NCBI GenBank assembly: GCA_022570795.1
Contig: JAKUDP010000003.1
Location: 2,693,001 to 2,757,000 of the forward strand
Direction of reading: 5' to 3'
Origin: Sphaerulina vaccinii
Lineage: Eukaryota; Ascomycota; Dothideomycetes; Mycosphaerellales; Mycosphaerellaceae
DNA: 64,000 nt
The notes beneath the pieces are model-generated. The model made no database searches. It was not told where the DNA came from and worked only from the letters and a program-made list of their open reading frames with translations. A program made the position numbers and the translations under genes. Positions 9,687 through 19,344 of this stretch are shown piece by piece. Each line of letters starts with the position of its first letter. Positions within the stretch are counted from its first letter, which is position 1.

Positions 9687-11315
9687 ATGCCTTCTCCAGC
9701 ATCCAGCCTCGTCGCTGATAACGCGAACATTGTTCAATGGGCATTTTCTGGCAGATACGACCCGAGCTTGCCAATTCTTGTCGACGCCGAGGACTCGACA
9801 CGCTACATCACGAAGGAAAGAGCTATACAGCTCACCGCAAACTTGACAGGCGCATTCGAGGAGAACACGACCGTCTGTCTGAACATTCCTAACGACATCC
9901 TCTACCCCATCGTGTGCTATGCAATCTGGGCCTCGAAGTGCCGATGGACTGGTGTCAACCCTGGCTACAAGAGCATCGACCTCGCCCACCACTTTCGGAC
10001 ATCAGAGACGAAGTATGTGATCACCTGCGAAGAGCAACTCGAGAAGATCCACGAGGCAGTCCGAGACAGTGGTCGCACGATCGAAATCATCCTTTACAGC
10101 GACCTGCTGAAACCACAGCCCGCCGGACACCAGACAGCATGTGGAGTTCACCGAGGTCACCGTCACCGCAGCACAAGCAGCGTGTACCGATATCTTCATG
10201 AGCTGCAGAAGACAAAGACTCCCGAGAGCCTCTTCGAAGCACTACGAAAGGTTGACAACAACTCGATTGCAGCGCTTGCCAGCACTTCAGGAACCACCGG
10301 GCTGCCGAAAATGGCCGCTCGCACACACAAATCTCACGTGCTCGAAGCCGCTGCCACAGAAGACGATCACGATGCGAAACCATATCACGTTCGTCGCCTC
10401 TTCTGCACGCCGATCTTTCACTCCTTCAGCACGGGCGAGATGGTGATCAACAGCATGCGACTCGGGCAGCCAACCTATTTCATCAAGCGGTTCGACGATG
10501 TTCTCTTCCCAAAGGCAGTACAGGACTTCAACATCACAGAAACCTTTGCCCCGCCGCCACTTCTGCTCCGCCTCGTTGACAACCCGAGTGCTCATGCACA
10601 GATCCAGACCATTCGTAACATCTATTGCGGAGGCGCGCCTCTCGTACCCGAGCTCAGAGCTCGCATCAATGCGATCTACAAGGACAACATGGAAGGACCA
10701 CCACGAATCGCACAGGTGTGGGGCATGACCGAAGGAGGCTGGTTCACGACCTTCCTTTACGGAGAGAACGACACCACAAACTCTGTTGGGCGTCCAATTG
10801 CTGGCTATGAGATGCGCGTGGTCCCACACGAAGACTTCAAAAGCTTCGAAGGCTACGAGACAGGAGAGCTGCAGGTTCGCAGTAAGCTGCTCATGGTCGG
10901 ATATCTCGGAAACGCAAAAGCCACGAAGGACTCCTTCACAGAAGATGGATGGCTGAAGACCGGCGATGTGGGATACATCACAGACGGCAAGGTCTATCTG
11001 ATCGACCGCTGCAAGGACCTCATCAAGGTCAACGGCTTCCAGGTGTCACCCACGGAACTCGAGAGCGCTCTGCTGTCTTCTAGTGACATCTTGGATGCGG
11101 GCGTGGTCGGTGCTGGATCCGACACGAGCGAGCACCCGGTCGCTTTTGTCGTCCGCACGAACGAGGAAGTCACAGCAGACATGATCAAGAAGCGACTGCG
11201 CACTCAACTGGCAAGCTACAAGGTGTCTACGATGGAGGTTCGCTTCGTCCAAACATTGCCGAAGTCCATCACAGGCAAGATCATGAAGGTGGAGCTGAGA
11301 AAGCTCTGCAACTAG
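9687..11315 (+). CDS. AMP-binding acyl/aryl-CoA ligase-like (adenylate-forming) enzyme
   Basis: Adenylate-forming enzyme of the ANL superfamily, 542 residues from the chosen start. These enzymes activate a carboxylic acid as an acyl-AMP and usually pass it to CoA. Core motifs are in order: the P-loop STSGTTGLPK (about 199-208), the A5 motif WGMTEGG (about 345), GDVGY with the YLIDRCKDLIKVNGFQ hinge (about 426-450), and the C-terminal catalytic-lysine motif SITGKIMK (about 527-534). The start at 9687 (MPSPASSL) is preferred because the 25 codons upstream look like leader sequence. The C-terminus RKLCN is not a peroxisomal PTS1, and no carrier or reductase domain follows, so it is not NRPS-like. 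The acid substrate is unknown. It is divergent from the TmpA-like gene, whose family acts with adenylate-forming enzymes in A. nidulans conidiation. Confidence 0.85.
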   Translation: MPSPASSLVADNANIVQWAFSGRYDPSLPILVDAEDSTRYITKERAIQLTANLTGAFEENTTVCLNIPNDILYPIVCYAIWASKCRWTGVNPGYKSIDLAHHFRTSETKYVITCEEQLEKIHEAVRDSGRTIEIILYSDLLKPQPAGHQTACGVHRGHRHRSTSSVYRYLHELQKTKTPESLFEALRKVDNNSIAALASTSGTTGLPKMAARTHKSHVLEAAATEDDHDAKPYHVRRLFCTPIFHSFSTGEMVINSMRLGQPTYFIKRFDDVLFPKAVQDFNITETFAPPPLLLRLVDNPSAHAQIQTIRNIYCGGAPLVPELRARINAIYKDNMEGPPRIAQVWGMTEGGWFTTFLYGENDTTNSVGRPIAGYEMRVVPHEDFKSFEGYETGELQVRSKLLMVGYLGNAKATKDSFTEDGWLKTGDVGYITDGKVYLIDRCKDLIKVNGFQVSPTELESALLSSSDILDAGVVGAGSDTSEHPVAFVVRTNEEVTADMIKKRLRTQLASYKVSTMEVRFVQTLPKSITGKIMKVELRKLCN

Positions 11316-11677
11316 TGCAGATAGCGAGGCATCAAGATCGTGGACGAGACAGTTCGCGGAGCGCTTTGGAACACGGAAGCGCGATACAAGTACATATGTA
11401 GTGAAACGAATTAATGACCTACATATCTCCACTCTCCCACAGTACCGTGACTAACTATTCTAATTGCCGCTGCACACGTATTCTGCACTCCGAAACCGCA
11501 AACAAGACTATGCGCAATAGCGCGGCAACTGTGACATCGTGTGGAAAATGATTTGAGAAGAAGCTCGGAAACAGAGATGCTTTCCGATCCTGTAGAATGA
11601 AAGCTCTACATAGGATTCCTCGATTCACAGACGGCACCTTCATTCCATGCCTGCATCCAAAACACCCTACAATGCGT
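11316..11677. other. spacer between convergent ligase and LSG1 3' ends
   Basis: 362 bp between two converging genes. I see no coding, repeat or RNA signal in it. Confidence 0.6.
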
Positions 11678-13753
11678 CTATCCAGCATGACCCTCATCAT
11701 AAGCAACCTCACCCTTCACTCTCTTCGTCTTCAAAGCCTTCTTATTCGCTTTCCCATGCTTCTTGCTCATTCTCATATCCGCGGGATCAATGTTGTTCTC
11801 CAACGCTGTCATCTGCTTCAATTTTCTGCCACTCATTTCTTTGCCTTGCTCTGAGTACTTGTAGTGGAAAGGTCTGACTACTTTTCCGCCACCTTGTCCA
11901 GCTTTGAAGAATTCCTTGTCCAGTCCTTGACCTTTCTTGCCCATTGTTTGTTGTGGTAGAGCAAGGTCGGCTTCGGAGTCCATGAGTGAGACGTCTTCTG
12001 TGCCGGCGATCGATGTGATGTCGTGTGCTGCGAGGCGGGCGCGGCGCTTCTCGGGCAGGTGTGCGAGATCGTAGAGTTCGCGGTTGAAGGCCTTGGGGTC
12101 GACGGCTGGTTCTGGAGGTGGATGACAGAACAGTAGTTTACCCTTCACGTAATCTTTGAGCACCGTTCTCGCAGCTCTTGCCTCGTCAGGTTGTCCCAGA
12201 CCTTGCGTCCAGAAACCTCTTGCACGAGCGAATGATCTTAGCACTTCTTCGCCAGTGGGTACACCTGTACCACCTTCTTCGAGTGGTCGCGTAATGATCT
12301 TCATCCCGTAGAGAGCTTCAAGGTAGTGTTGTGGGATGCGCTGCGCAACCAGAGCGCCAGGACCAGTGTATTCTCGTAGCTGATCGATGGGCAGAACACC
12401 TGCGAGGACGAGTTCGGCTTTCGTGGTTGCGAAGTTAGGGAACACAAGACCAGGACAATCGCAGAGAATGACCTTCTCGGAGAGATGGAGTGTTTGGAAA
12501 TGCTTCGTCTTTCCTGGTGTAGCGGAGACGGAAACTTTCTTCGCGCCGAGAAGTGCGTTGATCGTGGAGGACTTTCCGACGTTGGGATATCCTACCAAGC
12601 CAATGGCGGTCTTTCGCGCTTGTGAGTCCTTGCCTGTAGGTGACGCAGGCGAGTGTTGCAAGAAGAGTGCTTCAAGGTCGTCCGTTGTCAAGATGCGAGT
12701 CTGCTCTTCAATTGACAGCTGCTCCTGCGGTGGTTCCGGGATCGGGTATGGCTCATCAACGCTCTCCTCGTCTGACCACTCCTCATCCTCGTCTTGTTCA
12801 TCCTGCACTTTGATCTTCTGTGCCTGCTTGCTGAGCTCATCGACCTCGATCTCCTCCTCGACATCGTCCTCGTCCAGCTCGTCGGAGTCATCTTCTTCAT
12901 CCTCCTCAGACTGGGACTCAGATTGCTCCTCCCCATCTGACCCGTCTCTTGCCTCGTTCATCTCCTTTGCTAGCTCGGCGGAGAAGAAGCGAAAGGCAAT
13001 GCCTCTCTCGTGGAAGTACTTTGCCCAGGCCGTCCTTTGAGTGGGTGTCATCATGTCCGCCTTGTTGATCAGCAACAAGTTCCTCTTCTTCCCACCGTCC
13101 AGCTCCTTCACATAACGCTCCAGATCGGCACATCGGTACAGCAGAGGATTTCTAGCATCCACAATCTGCACGACCAAGTCTGATCGTTCCACCACACGCC
13201 ATAGTTGTCTCCAGACCTCCAAGTTGCGCTCGAAAGGTGTCATGAGCAAGTCGTCCACCTCTTGCACCTCAGCAAGCCCTCTTCTCCACTCCAGCAGACT
13301 CTCTCGCTCTCTCGTGTCCAGCTGCATTGGGGTAGTGTCCTTGTCCCACTTTGGTCTCCTCGGCACAGTCAGGCGTTCTCTCTTTGCGTTCTGCTTCCTG
13401 ACTACACCTCTTTCTTCCTGTGCACTCAACAAGTACGGGTTCTTCTGGTCGGTATGTATGATTTTGACATTGTTCATCTTTTCTGCCGTGAAATCTGTGC
13501 CGGCCAATTCTGCCGTGCTCAAGAACTCGTCCAACGCGCCCTGCTCGGTGACAGAGCGCATCTTGACCCATGAGGCCTCTCCCTTCGAGTTGGTGACATA
13601 CTCGACGCCGTTCTGATCTTTGCGCACAATGCTGCCATTGCTCTGCTGCTTGGCGCTGCCCTTGTGCATGTTTGTGTTCTTGTTCTTGCCGAAGCGGTCG
13701 TTCATGAGGCTGTTGCCCAGCCCAACGGCATTCTTGCTCTTTGCCAGCACCAT
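11678..13753 (-). CDS. lsg1: LSG1, cytoplasmic GTPase of 60S ribosome maturation
   Basis: 691-residue circularly permuted GTPase. LSG1 acts in the cytoplasm to release the export adaptor NMD3 from pre-60S subunits. G motifs are in permuted order: G4 NKAD (about 230-233), a long acidic insertion rich in Glu/Asp (about 272-334), G1 GYPNVGKSS (about 388-396) and G3 DCPG (about 432-435). A basic tail (SKKHGKANKKALKTKRVKG) closes the protein. The start at 13,753 (MVLAKSKNAVGLGNSLMNDR) is chosen because NVGLG...MNDRFG is the usual N-terminal signature. An upstream in-frame Met at 13,885 would extend into the promoter shared with LTV1. No introns are seen. Confidence 0.93.
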   Translation of the reverse strand: MVLAKSKNAVGLGNSLMNDRFGKNKNTNMHKGSAKQQSNGSIVRKDQNGVEYVTNSKGEASWVKMRSVTEQGALDEFLSTAELAGTDFTAEKMNNVKIIHTDQKNPYLLSAQEERGVVRKQNAKRERLTVPRRPKWDKDTTPMQLDTRERESLLEWRRGLAEVQEVDDLLMTPFERNLEVWRQLWRVVERSDLVVQIVDARNPLLYRCADLERYVKELDGGKKRNLLLINKADMMTPTQRTAWAKYFHERGIAFRFFSAELAKEMNEARDGSDGEEQSESQSEEDEEDDSDELDEDDVEEEIEVDELSKQAQKIKVQDEQDEDEEWSDEESVDEPYPIPEPPQEQLSIEEQTRILTTDDLEALFLQHSPASPTGKDSQARKTAIGLVGYPNVGKSSTINALLGAKKVSVSATPGKTKHFQTLHLSEKVILCDCPGLVFPNFATTKAELVLAGVLPIDQLREYTGPGALVAQRIPQHYLEALYGMKIITRPLEEGGTGVPTGEEVLRSFARARGFWTQGLGQPDEARAARTVLKDYVKGKLLFCHPPPEPAVDPKAFNRELYDLAHLPEKRRARLAAHDITSIAGTEDVSLMDSEADLALPQQTMGKKGQGLDKEFFKAGQGGGKVVRPFHYKYSEQGKEMSGRKLKQMTALENNIDPADMRMSKKHGKANKKALKTKRVKGEVAYDEGHAG

Positions 13754-13954
13754 ATAGGAAGAGGTGATGTTTGGTGTGTTGGTGGAGAGTAAGGAAGAAG
13801 AGGGCGGCGATATCTTCTTCTTCACATGCTTTGTCAGATCAGAGAACGTCACTGAAGATCGACAGGGTTTGAATTGGGCCCCCACTAAGAAAAGTTATTG
13901 GCATCTTTCTTCCAGTACGACAACAGCCACAGTACAGACACAGAGTACAGCAAC
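13754..13954. promoter_or_regulatory. bidirectional promoter between LSG1 and LTV1
   Basis: Only about 200 bp separate the two divergent start codons, so the promoters must overlap. It contains a GGGCCC at about 13,877. I do not find clear PAC or RRPE ribosome-biogenesis elements of the yeast type. Confidence 0.6.
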
Positions 13955-15499
13955 ATGCCTCGCCAACGCCCCTTCGATAAGCGAACGGCGACGACGTTCA
14001 ATCTCGTCCATCGCGCCCAGCATGACCCGCTCATCCACGACGAAAATGCGCCGTCGATGGTGCTGGCAGAAAAAGCCCAACCACGACGACCAAACGAAGA
14101 AAACTACGCCTACTCTGCTGCTGGATCAACCTACTCTGGCGCTTCCTACAAATCCTACAGATCGACCAAGACGAAGCAGCGAGGTGACTTGGAAGGAGAA
14201 TTCGCTCAGAATGTGAGGAAGAATGAGGGAGAGGCGGCACAGCATGGCGTCTTCTACGACGATACTTCATACGATTACATGCAGCACATGCGAGATCTGG
14301 GAGGAATGGGAAGTCAGTGGGTTGCGGCGAAACAGGCAGATGATAAGAAGAAGGGGAAGCAGAAGCTGGAAGATATGCTGGCAGACAGTCTGCATCTGGA
14401 TGATGATAGAGCGAGCATGACGAGCAGCACAACGAGCAGTGTGGCGCGAAGTCTGTTTCCATCAGAGATGCTGGAGAGTGAGTATGTGAAGAAGACATCA
14501 TACCAAGATCAACAGGATGTGCCAGACGACATTGCAGGATTTCAGCCAGACATGGACCCTCGACTGCGAGAAGTGTTGGAGGCGCTGGAAGATGAGGAGT
14601 ATGTGGATGATGATGAGGACATCTTTGGACAGCTCACTCAGGACGGGTACGAACTGGAGAGAGACGAGTGGGAACAGGGCGACGATCAATTCTTTGACGA
14701 TGAAGACGACGAAGGCTGGCAAAGCGATGACACCATCAAGGCTCCTGCATCACCACGAGAAATGACACGCGAGCTTCAGCTACCCGACGGAGTCCAGTCG
14801 CACGAAGGCGAAGAGATCCTGCCACCGTCCGATCCGCTCGCCGAACCAACAGCAGATCCCGCAGCAGGCGCATGGGACTTCATGAAGGAGCACAAAGCGG
14901 CCAGCGCCTCGAAACCTCGAGCGCCGGAGCCATCCTTCCATGACGCCTCTCTGATATCTTCTCTTGCGACTGGTCGCCGAAAGAAGCGCAAGGGGGCTCA
15001 GACTTCGACAACAAGCTACTCCATGTCCTCGTCTGCACTTGTACGGAAAGATGCACTCCGCACTCTTGATTCGCAATTCGACAAAATGGAAGAGAAGTAT
15101 GCGCTGGATGAATTCCCGGAAGAGGAGGAGGATGCATACAATGCCGATACACAATCTATGGCATCTGGCATGACAGGTATGACAGGAATGTCTACTGCAT
15201 CTCGAGTCAGCAAAGCATACAGTACAGCATCCGGCATGAGCAACATGTCGAAGATGTCATCGTACTCTCGCGCGAACGATACTGAGGCTCCGAAGCTTGT
15301 ACGCAGCGACTTGGATGGCATGATGAATGAGTTCCTCAGTTCGCACAACAAAGCAGGAAAGTATGGACAGAGAGTGAGAAGAGGCGCTCCGAAGACTGGT
15401 ATGGAACAGCTGGATGAGATTCGTAATGGTCTTGGTCCTGCGAGGTTTGGGAGTAAGACGAAATCGAAGAATCAGCCGGTGCCTGTGAAGATCGGGTAG
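13955..15499 (+). CDS. ltv1: LTV1, 40S ribosome biogenesis and export factor
   Basis: 514-residue protein. LTV1 joins late pre-40S particles, aids their export, and is released on phosphorylation. The N-terminal signature is clear (RPFDKRTATTFNLVHRAQHD, then PLIHDENAPS), followed by a typical low-complexity middle and acidic stretches (EDEEYVDDDEDIFGQL, DDEDDEGWQSDD). The C-terminal part is Met/Ser-rich, repeating SMASGMTGMTGMS-type units, and ends with a basic tail. The start at 13,955 (MPRQRPFDK) fits the family; an in-frame Met at 13,898 adds 19 residues without family support. Its divergent partner LSG1 acts on the other ribosomal subunit. Confidence 0.9.
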   Translation: MPRQRPFDKRTATTFNLVHRAQHDPLIHDENAPSMVLAEKAQPRRPNEENYAYSAAGSTYSGASYKSYRSTKTKQRGDLEGEFAQNVRKNEGEAAQHGVFYDDTSYDYMQHMRDLGGMGSQWVAAKQADDKKKGKQKLEDMLADSLHLDDDRASMTSSTTSSVARSLFPSEMLESEYVKKTSYQDQQDVPDDIAGFQPDMDPRLREVLEALEDEEYVDDDEDIFGQLTQDGYELERDEWEQGDDQFFDDEDDEGWQSDDTIKAPASPREMTRELQLPDGVQSHEGEEILPPSDPLAEPTADPAAGAWDFMKEHKAASASKPRAPEPSFHDASLISSLATGRRKKRKGAQTSTTSYSMSSSALVRKDALRTLDSQFDKMEEKYALDEFPEEEEDAYNADTQSMASGMTGMTGMSTASRVSKAYSTASGMSNMSKMSSYSRANDTEAPKLVRSDLDGMMNEFLSSHNKAGKYGQRVRRGAPKTGMEQLDEIRNGLGPARFGSKTKSKNQPVPVKIG

Positions 15500-16000
15500 A
15501 TTGTCGTCGCAAGTTTGTTGGCATTTCACTTCTGTTTAGATACCCAGGTAGCATACTAGCATAGTACCTCCATATTGCAAAGCAATTGCTGTTCCATCAA
15601 GTACCTGAGCTCAGTCTGTGTAAGAGATAGCGGATATTTGGCTCACTCACACTGCATAACTCCGGACGCCCCTCGTTCCTGCATTCCGTCAAATATCTGA
15701 GCGCAGTGCCTCGGTCTCCGTGCTAGATTGGAGACACTAATTCGGTCGCTGTGTCACTCCAGGGAGTCGTCAATGTGCATAACGGAGACTGTTTCCCATG
15801 CAGTGGTGTTGAGATGGGAGGTGTAGTGATTGCAGTACTCCTGGTCGCTGAGGACCTTGTAAATGGCAGAGCTGAGGCGATTGATGGAGCATTCGTTGTT
15901 TCCCTCGTTTAAAGGTCCGAGTCCAGCTTCTTCGAAGCCTCATTCAGATCTCTCTCGTATGGAGGTATGTAGCTTTGAGTTCGTGAGCCATTCACATCAC
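15500..16000. other. intergenic, no gene seen
   Basis: About 500 bp downstream of LTV1 without a supportable frame, RNA gene or repeat. Two tRNA-like elements begin just after it. Confidence 0.6.
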
Positions 16001-16056
16001 TGGTCCGTGGTGTAGCGGTAACGCCCCAGGTCGTCTGCTATGTAGATGCTGGCTAA
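16001..16056 (+). repeat. tRNA-like 5'-half repeat, copy 1
   Basis: CCGTGGTGTAGCGGTA (16006-16021) matches a Pol III A box and tRNA D-arm. The stem GTGT pairs with ACGC around loop AGCGGTA. The homology with copy 2 continues through GTCTGC, TAGAT and TGGCTAA, after the tRNA-like part. No matching T-arm/B box (GGTTCGA) or acceptor 3' strand is found downstream, so it is not a complete tRNA gene as read. It may be a tRNA relic, a tRNA-derived SINE head, or part of an unknown small RNA. Confidence 0.5.
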
Positions 16057-16240
16057 TAGAGCTTGCGTATCGCACAAGACCAAAAGGCTCTTGCTGGAAG
16101 AGCATATTTCGTGGATCGCTCGCGGTGATTGTTTTGCTCTGCTTGTGCACTTCTGCGGTCTGAGCATCCACGTCTCTTTTTTAGCGAAAGCTTTCTATGT
16201 GGAAGGTCATATACTGTATAGAATCTGTCTCCTTCAACAG

Positions 16241-16297
16241 TCGCCCGTGGTGTAGCGGTACAGCCGTAAGTTGTCTGCCATCGTAGATATTGGCTAA
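16241..16297 (+). repeat. tRNA-like 5'-half repeat, copy 2
   Basis: Second copy, exactly 240 bp from copy 1, with the same CCGTGGTGTAGCGGTA core (16246-16261). The tRNA-like part is followed by GTAAGTTGTCTGCC, a consensus 5' splice site, then TTGGCTAAATGG, which resembles a branch point. In both copies a GCC just after the D-arm can pair with the GGC of TGGCTAA. No B box follows. Confidence 0.5.
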
Positions 16298-16448
16298 ATG
16301 GTGCCATGTTCTAGAGTCGTATGAGGTCGATAGGTCCTCGCCGCCAGCTCTGAATTTCTGGCCCTCCCGCCTGTCAGCGGCGATCTTTTGCGTATTGCAG
16401 GTCCTTTTGAGGTTTCATCTGCTTTGACAGACCGCCATCAGCAAGAGG

Positions 16449-17303
16449 TTATGAATTGAAGATCCTCGAGTACAGTAACTCATGTCGGCCCATCCACAAG
16501 TCCATTGTAGGAATTGTAACAACAGCATCTTCATGTCTTACTCCCGCTTGAAGTTCTATACACTTCGCGATAGTCTTTTGCAGTTTCGCACTCGCAAGCA
16601 TAGCCTGATTCTGGTAAGGACCCATAACACTAGCCCGCACAGCCGCACTCAGCACAGCTTTGGCGTGATTGAGCAGAAAGAGATATGACGATTCGTGCTC
16701 ACTCAAGCCAAGAGCGCGACAGACTGCACCAAAGAGTGGAGCGAAATGAGCTTGTAGTTCCAGGCCGAAAGCATCTGGCGTCTTGGTCTTCTTTCTTGTT
16801 GCGAAGCTGTTCAGCTCCGATGAGGCTGATGAGGTGGGATCTGAAGCTGCGGACAGTGCACGTTCCCAAACTTCTAGCATTGCTCGACCTTGACGTGTCG
16901 AGGCACGTCGGGCCACTGTGCAGGGTGTGCTGGCATCCATGTCGTTGTCTAACTCAGAGAGGCGTGAGGGCTCATGGTAGGCCGTGAGAAGATAGGGCAG
17001 AGCAGTCGAGGCGATGTTGTGTAATGATTGCTCGAGAAAAGTATCAAATGCGGCCAATCGAGTCGCTTCGTGAGTCTTCGGGCCAGACATATTGTGATGG
17101 GCTAGGAAGGACTCAAGGCCGGAGCTATAGGCGAAGGAGCCTAGAGGCAGAGCTGAGTCTGAGAGGAGGAGTAGAGTATGCAGGGCCGGATTGAAAGACA
17201 TTTGTGCTGGCCTGGTTGGGAGAGATTCTCGTTCTTGTGAGTCCATGATTTGAGTTTCTTGTGTTGGTGGTGATTCTTGGGCTGGCATTGTCGGAACTCC
17301 CAT
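16449..17303 (-). CDS. ureF: urease accessory protein UreF
   Basis: 284-residue UreF. With UreG and UreD it loads nickel into urease. The signature LLLLSDSALPLGSFAYSSGL sits at about 45-64. The rest is the usual all-helical UreF fold, including SYLFLLNHAKAVLSAAVRAS and a conserved end, TIPTMDLWMGRHELLYSRIFNS. The length is normal for fungal UreF. The N-terminal 34 residues are Pro/Glu/Gln-rich; starts at Met6, Met20 or Met35 (MSFNPALHTL) are also possible, and the last gives the bare fold. No intron. It is divergent from an amidase across a 390-bp spacer that has two GATA-type sites. Confidence 0.9.
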   Translation of the reverse strand: MGVPTMPAQESPPTQETQIMDSQERESLPTRPAQMSFNPALHTLLLLSDSALPLGSFAYSSGLESFLAHHNMSGPKTHEATRLAAFDTFLEQSLHNIASTALPYLLTAYHEPSRLSELDNDMDASTPCTVARRASTRQGRAMLEVWERALSAASDPTSSASSELNSFATRKKTKTPDAFGLELQAHFAPLFGAVCRALGLSEHESSYLFLLNHAKAVLSAAVRASVMGPYQNQAMLASAKLQKTIAKCIELQAGVRHEDAVVTIPTMDLWMGRHELLYSRIFNS

Positions 17304-17320
17304 CTTGAGACTGCTTTGAG

Positions 17321-17326
17321 CTATCT
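17321..17326 (-). promoter_or_regulatory. GATA-type site (AGATAG)
   Basis: HGATAR match in the UreF/amidase spacer. Fungal AreA/NIT2 factors bind such sites to activate nitrogen-catabolic genes. The motif is short, so function is inferred from both neighbours being nitrogen genes. Confidence 0.35.
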
Positions 17327-17495
17327 TGATCGGTTTTGGCTTCGCCTTCCGAGTGAGTGAATTTGTCGATGTACAGACATAGACTCAGGCCACACGAGAT
17401 GGAAGTGGAGTCGGACTGATTGTGTACGCGACTCGCGTTATGGTCCGCAGGAGTCGTCAGCGAGATCGGCGTCTGCTTCCATGTCTCGATTTCCT

Positions 17496-17501
17496 CGATA
17501 G
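17496..17501 (+). promoter_or_regulatory. GATA-type site (CGATAG)
   Basis: Second HGATAR match in the same 390-bp spacer, about 195 bp before the amidase start codon. AreA regulation usually needs two or more sites, as here, but no binding evidence exists. Confidence 0.35.
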
Positions 17502-17692
17502 GCCAACGAACCGGCTGCAAGGCAAGGCTCCTGAGTGCTCCTCACGATTCGGCCACGACATCATCAACCACGGCCAGCTCATGAGCCAGACTAGCGAAAA
17601 GTTCAATGTGTTGGTAGGATCTCTATTCTCTTCCAGTCTCATGTCTACAGCGTATATTCCGATTCCTTCACGAAGCACAAAAGAAAAGCACA

Positions 17693-19344
17693 ATGTCATC
17701 GAAGTGGGAACAGATTTCAGCCAAAGCAAGACAAAAGGTTCTTGACGATATACCAGCAGCCTGGAAAATTCCCAAGGACAAACTGCCAGGAGATGATGTG
17801 CTTGACGTAACTGGGTTCGCGGCCTCCAGTGGTCTCTTGAGCAAACAGGAGTTAGCCATTACCGACACACTGGCAACAGAAATCGTAGCAAGGATTGCCA
17901 ATGGCGAGTGGAAAGCGGAAGAAGTCACTGTTGCGTTCTGCAAAAGAGCAGCACTCGCTCATCAAGTGGTATGCTGAGCAGTATCGTGCGAGAGGATATT
18001 GCTGACATCCTCAAGACCAATTGTCTTACTATCATCATGTTCGACGATGCGATTAAGCGTGCAAAAGACCTCGATGCGCAATTCGAAAAGACCGGGAAAG
18101 TGACTGGCCCTCTACACGGACTTCCTATATCTCTCAAGGACAACTTCAATGTCACAGGCTATCCTTCATCTGTCGGCTTCTGTAGCTGGGCTGAAGAGAT
18201 TATGCAGCAGGACAGCACTATCGTCACGACACTGAAATCTCTCGGAGCCGTTCCATATGTCAAAACTAATGTGCCCACAGCTATGATGATCGCAGAAACA
18301 GTCAACAACTGCTACGACCGCACACTCAGCCCATTGAACCGCAAGACAACTTCAGGAGGCTCGTCCGGTGGCGAGTCAGCATTGATAGCCTTCCGTGGAT
18401 CGCCTCTAGGCATTGGAACTGATATCGGCGGAAGTCTTCGTATTCCAGCAGCTTGTACGGGCACTTTCACTCTCAAGCCATCTTTTGGACGATTCCCTCA
18501 TTTCGATGCTCGATCGGGCTTGGCAGGACAGGAAGCTGTTGCGAGTATACATGGACCAATGGCCCGATCTATTGCGGATCTACGATTATATGCTGAGACT
18601 GTCATTGGTACAGAACCATGGACGAGAGATCCGAAGTGTCTTGAGATACCATGGAGAGAGGTCGAGATCAAGTCAAAGCCAAAGATCGCTGTACTCTGGG
18701 ACAACGGTATGGTGCGACCTACACCTCCTGTGGCGCGAGCATTGAAAGAAACTGTCGAGAAGCTCAAATCGAAAGGCTATGAAATCGTAGACTGGCCAGC
18801 GACAGATCACGCTGAAGCAATCGATCTGCTTGCGAAGTTCTTCCTTGCAGATGGAGGAGTATCGGTAAAGAAGATCCTCGAGCCTGTCAACGAGCCGTGG
18901 AGACCTGAGATGAAAGCTTATGAAGATGCGACAGAGACCAATGGGTATGAGCTCTGGCAGCTGCAGAAACAGCGGACAGCACTCTGTAAGAGATATCTGG
19001 ATCGATGGGCCGCAGTCGAGGGTCTTGATGCTATTCTGGGACCTACAACACCATATGCTAGTCCAAAGAATGGCGAGTTCAGACATGTAGGGTATACTGG
19101 AGTCTTCAACATTCTGGATTACAGCGCAGTCTCGTTCCCGACAGGGATCAGCGTGGACAAGGCGAAGGATGTGGCTGACCTCAGTGTTCAAGCTCATGGA
19201 GATGTTGATGCCCAGACACAGAAAGAGTACGATGCTGAGGTGAGCCATGGGTTGCCAATCAGCTTGCAACTAACTGGGAAGCGTTTGCAAGAGGAGAAGA
19301 TATTGGCCTTGGCTGAGAGAGTGTTGGGTGATCTCGAGTCGTGA
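17693..19344 (+). CDS. amidase-signature hydrolase (acetamidase-like)
   Basis: 534-residue amidase-signature enzyme that hydrolyses an amide to acid plus ammonia. Two exons: 17,693-17,968 and 18,016-19,344. The 47-nt intron starts GTATGC, has branch point GCTGAC and ends CTCAAG; phase 0. The catalytic triad is visible: Lys133 in GLPISLKDNF, cis-Ser about 208 in TSGGSSGGES, and nucleophile Ser232 in GTDIGGSLR. The 24-residue spacing between the two serines matches fatty-acid amide hydrolase. The family includes fungal acetamidase AmdS; the true substrate is not visible. There is no signal peptide, so it is probably cytosolic. Divergent from UreF, consistent with nitrogen scavenging. Confidence 0.9.
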
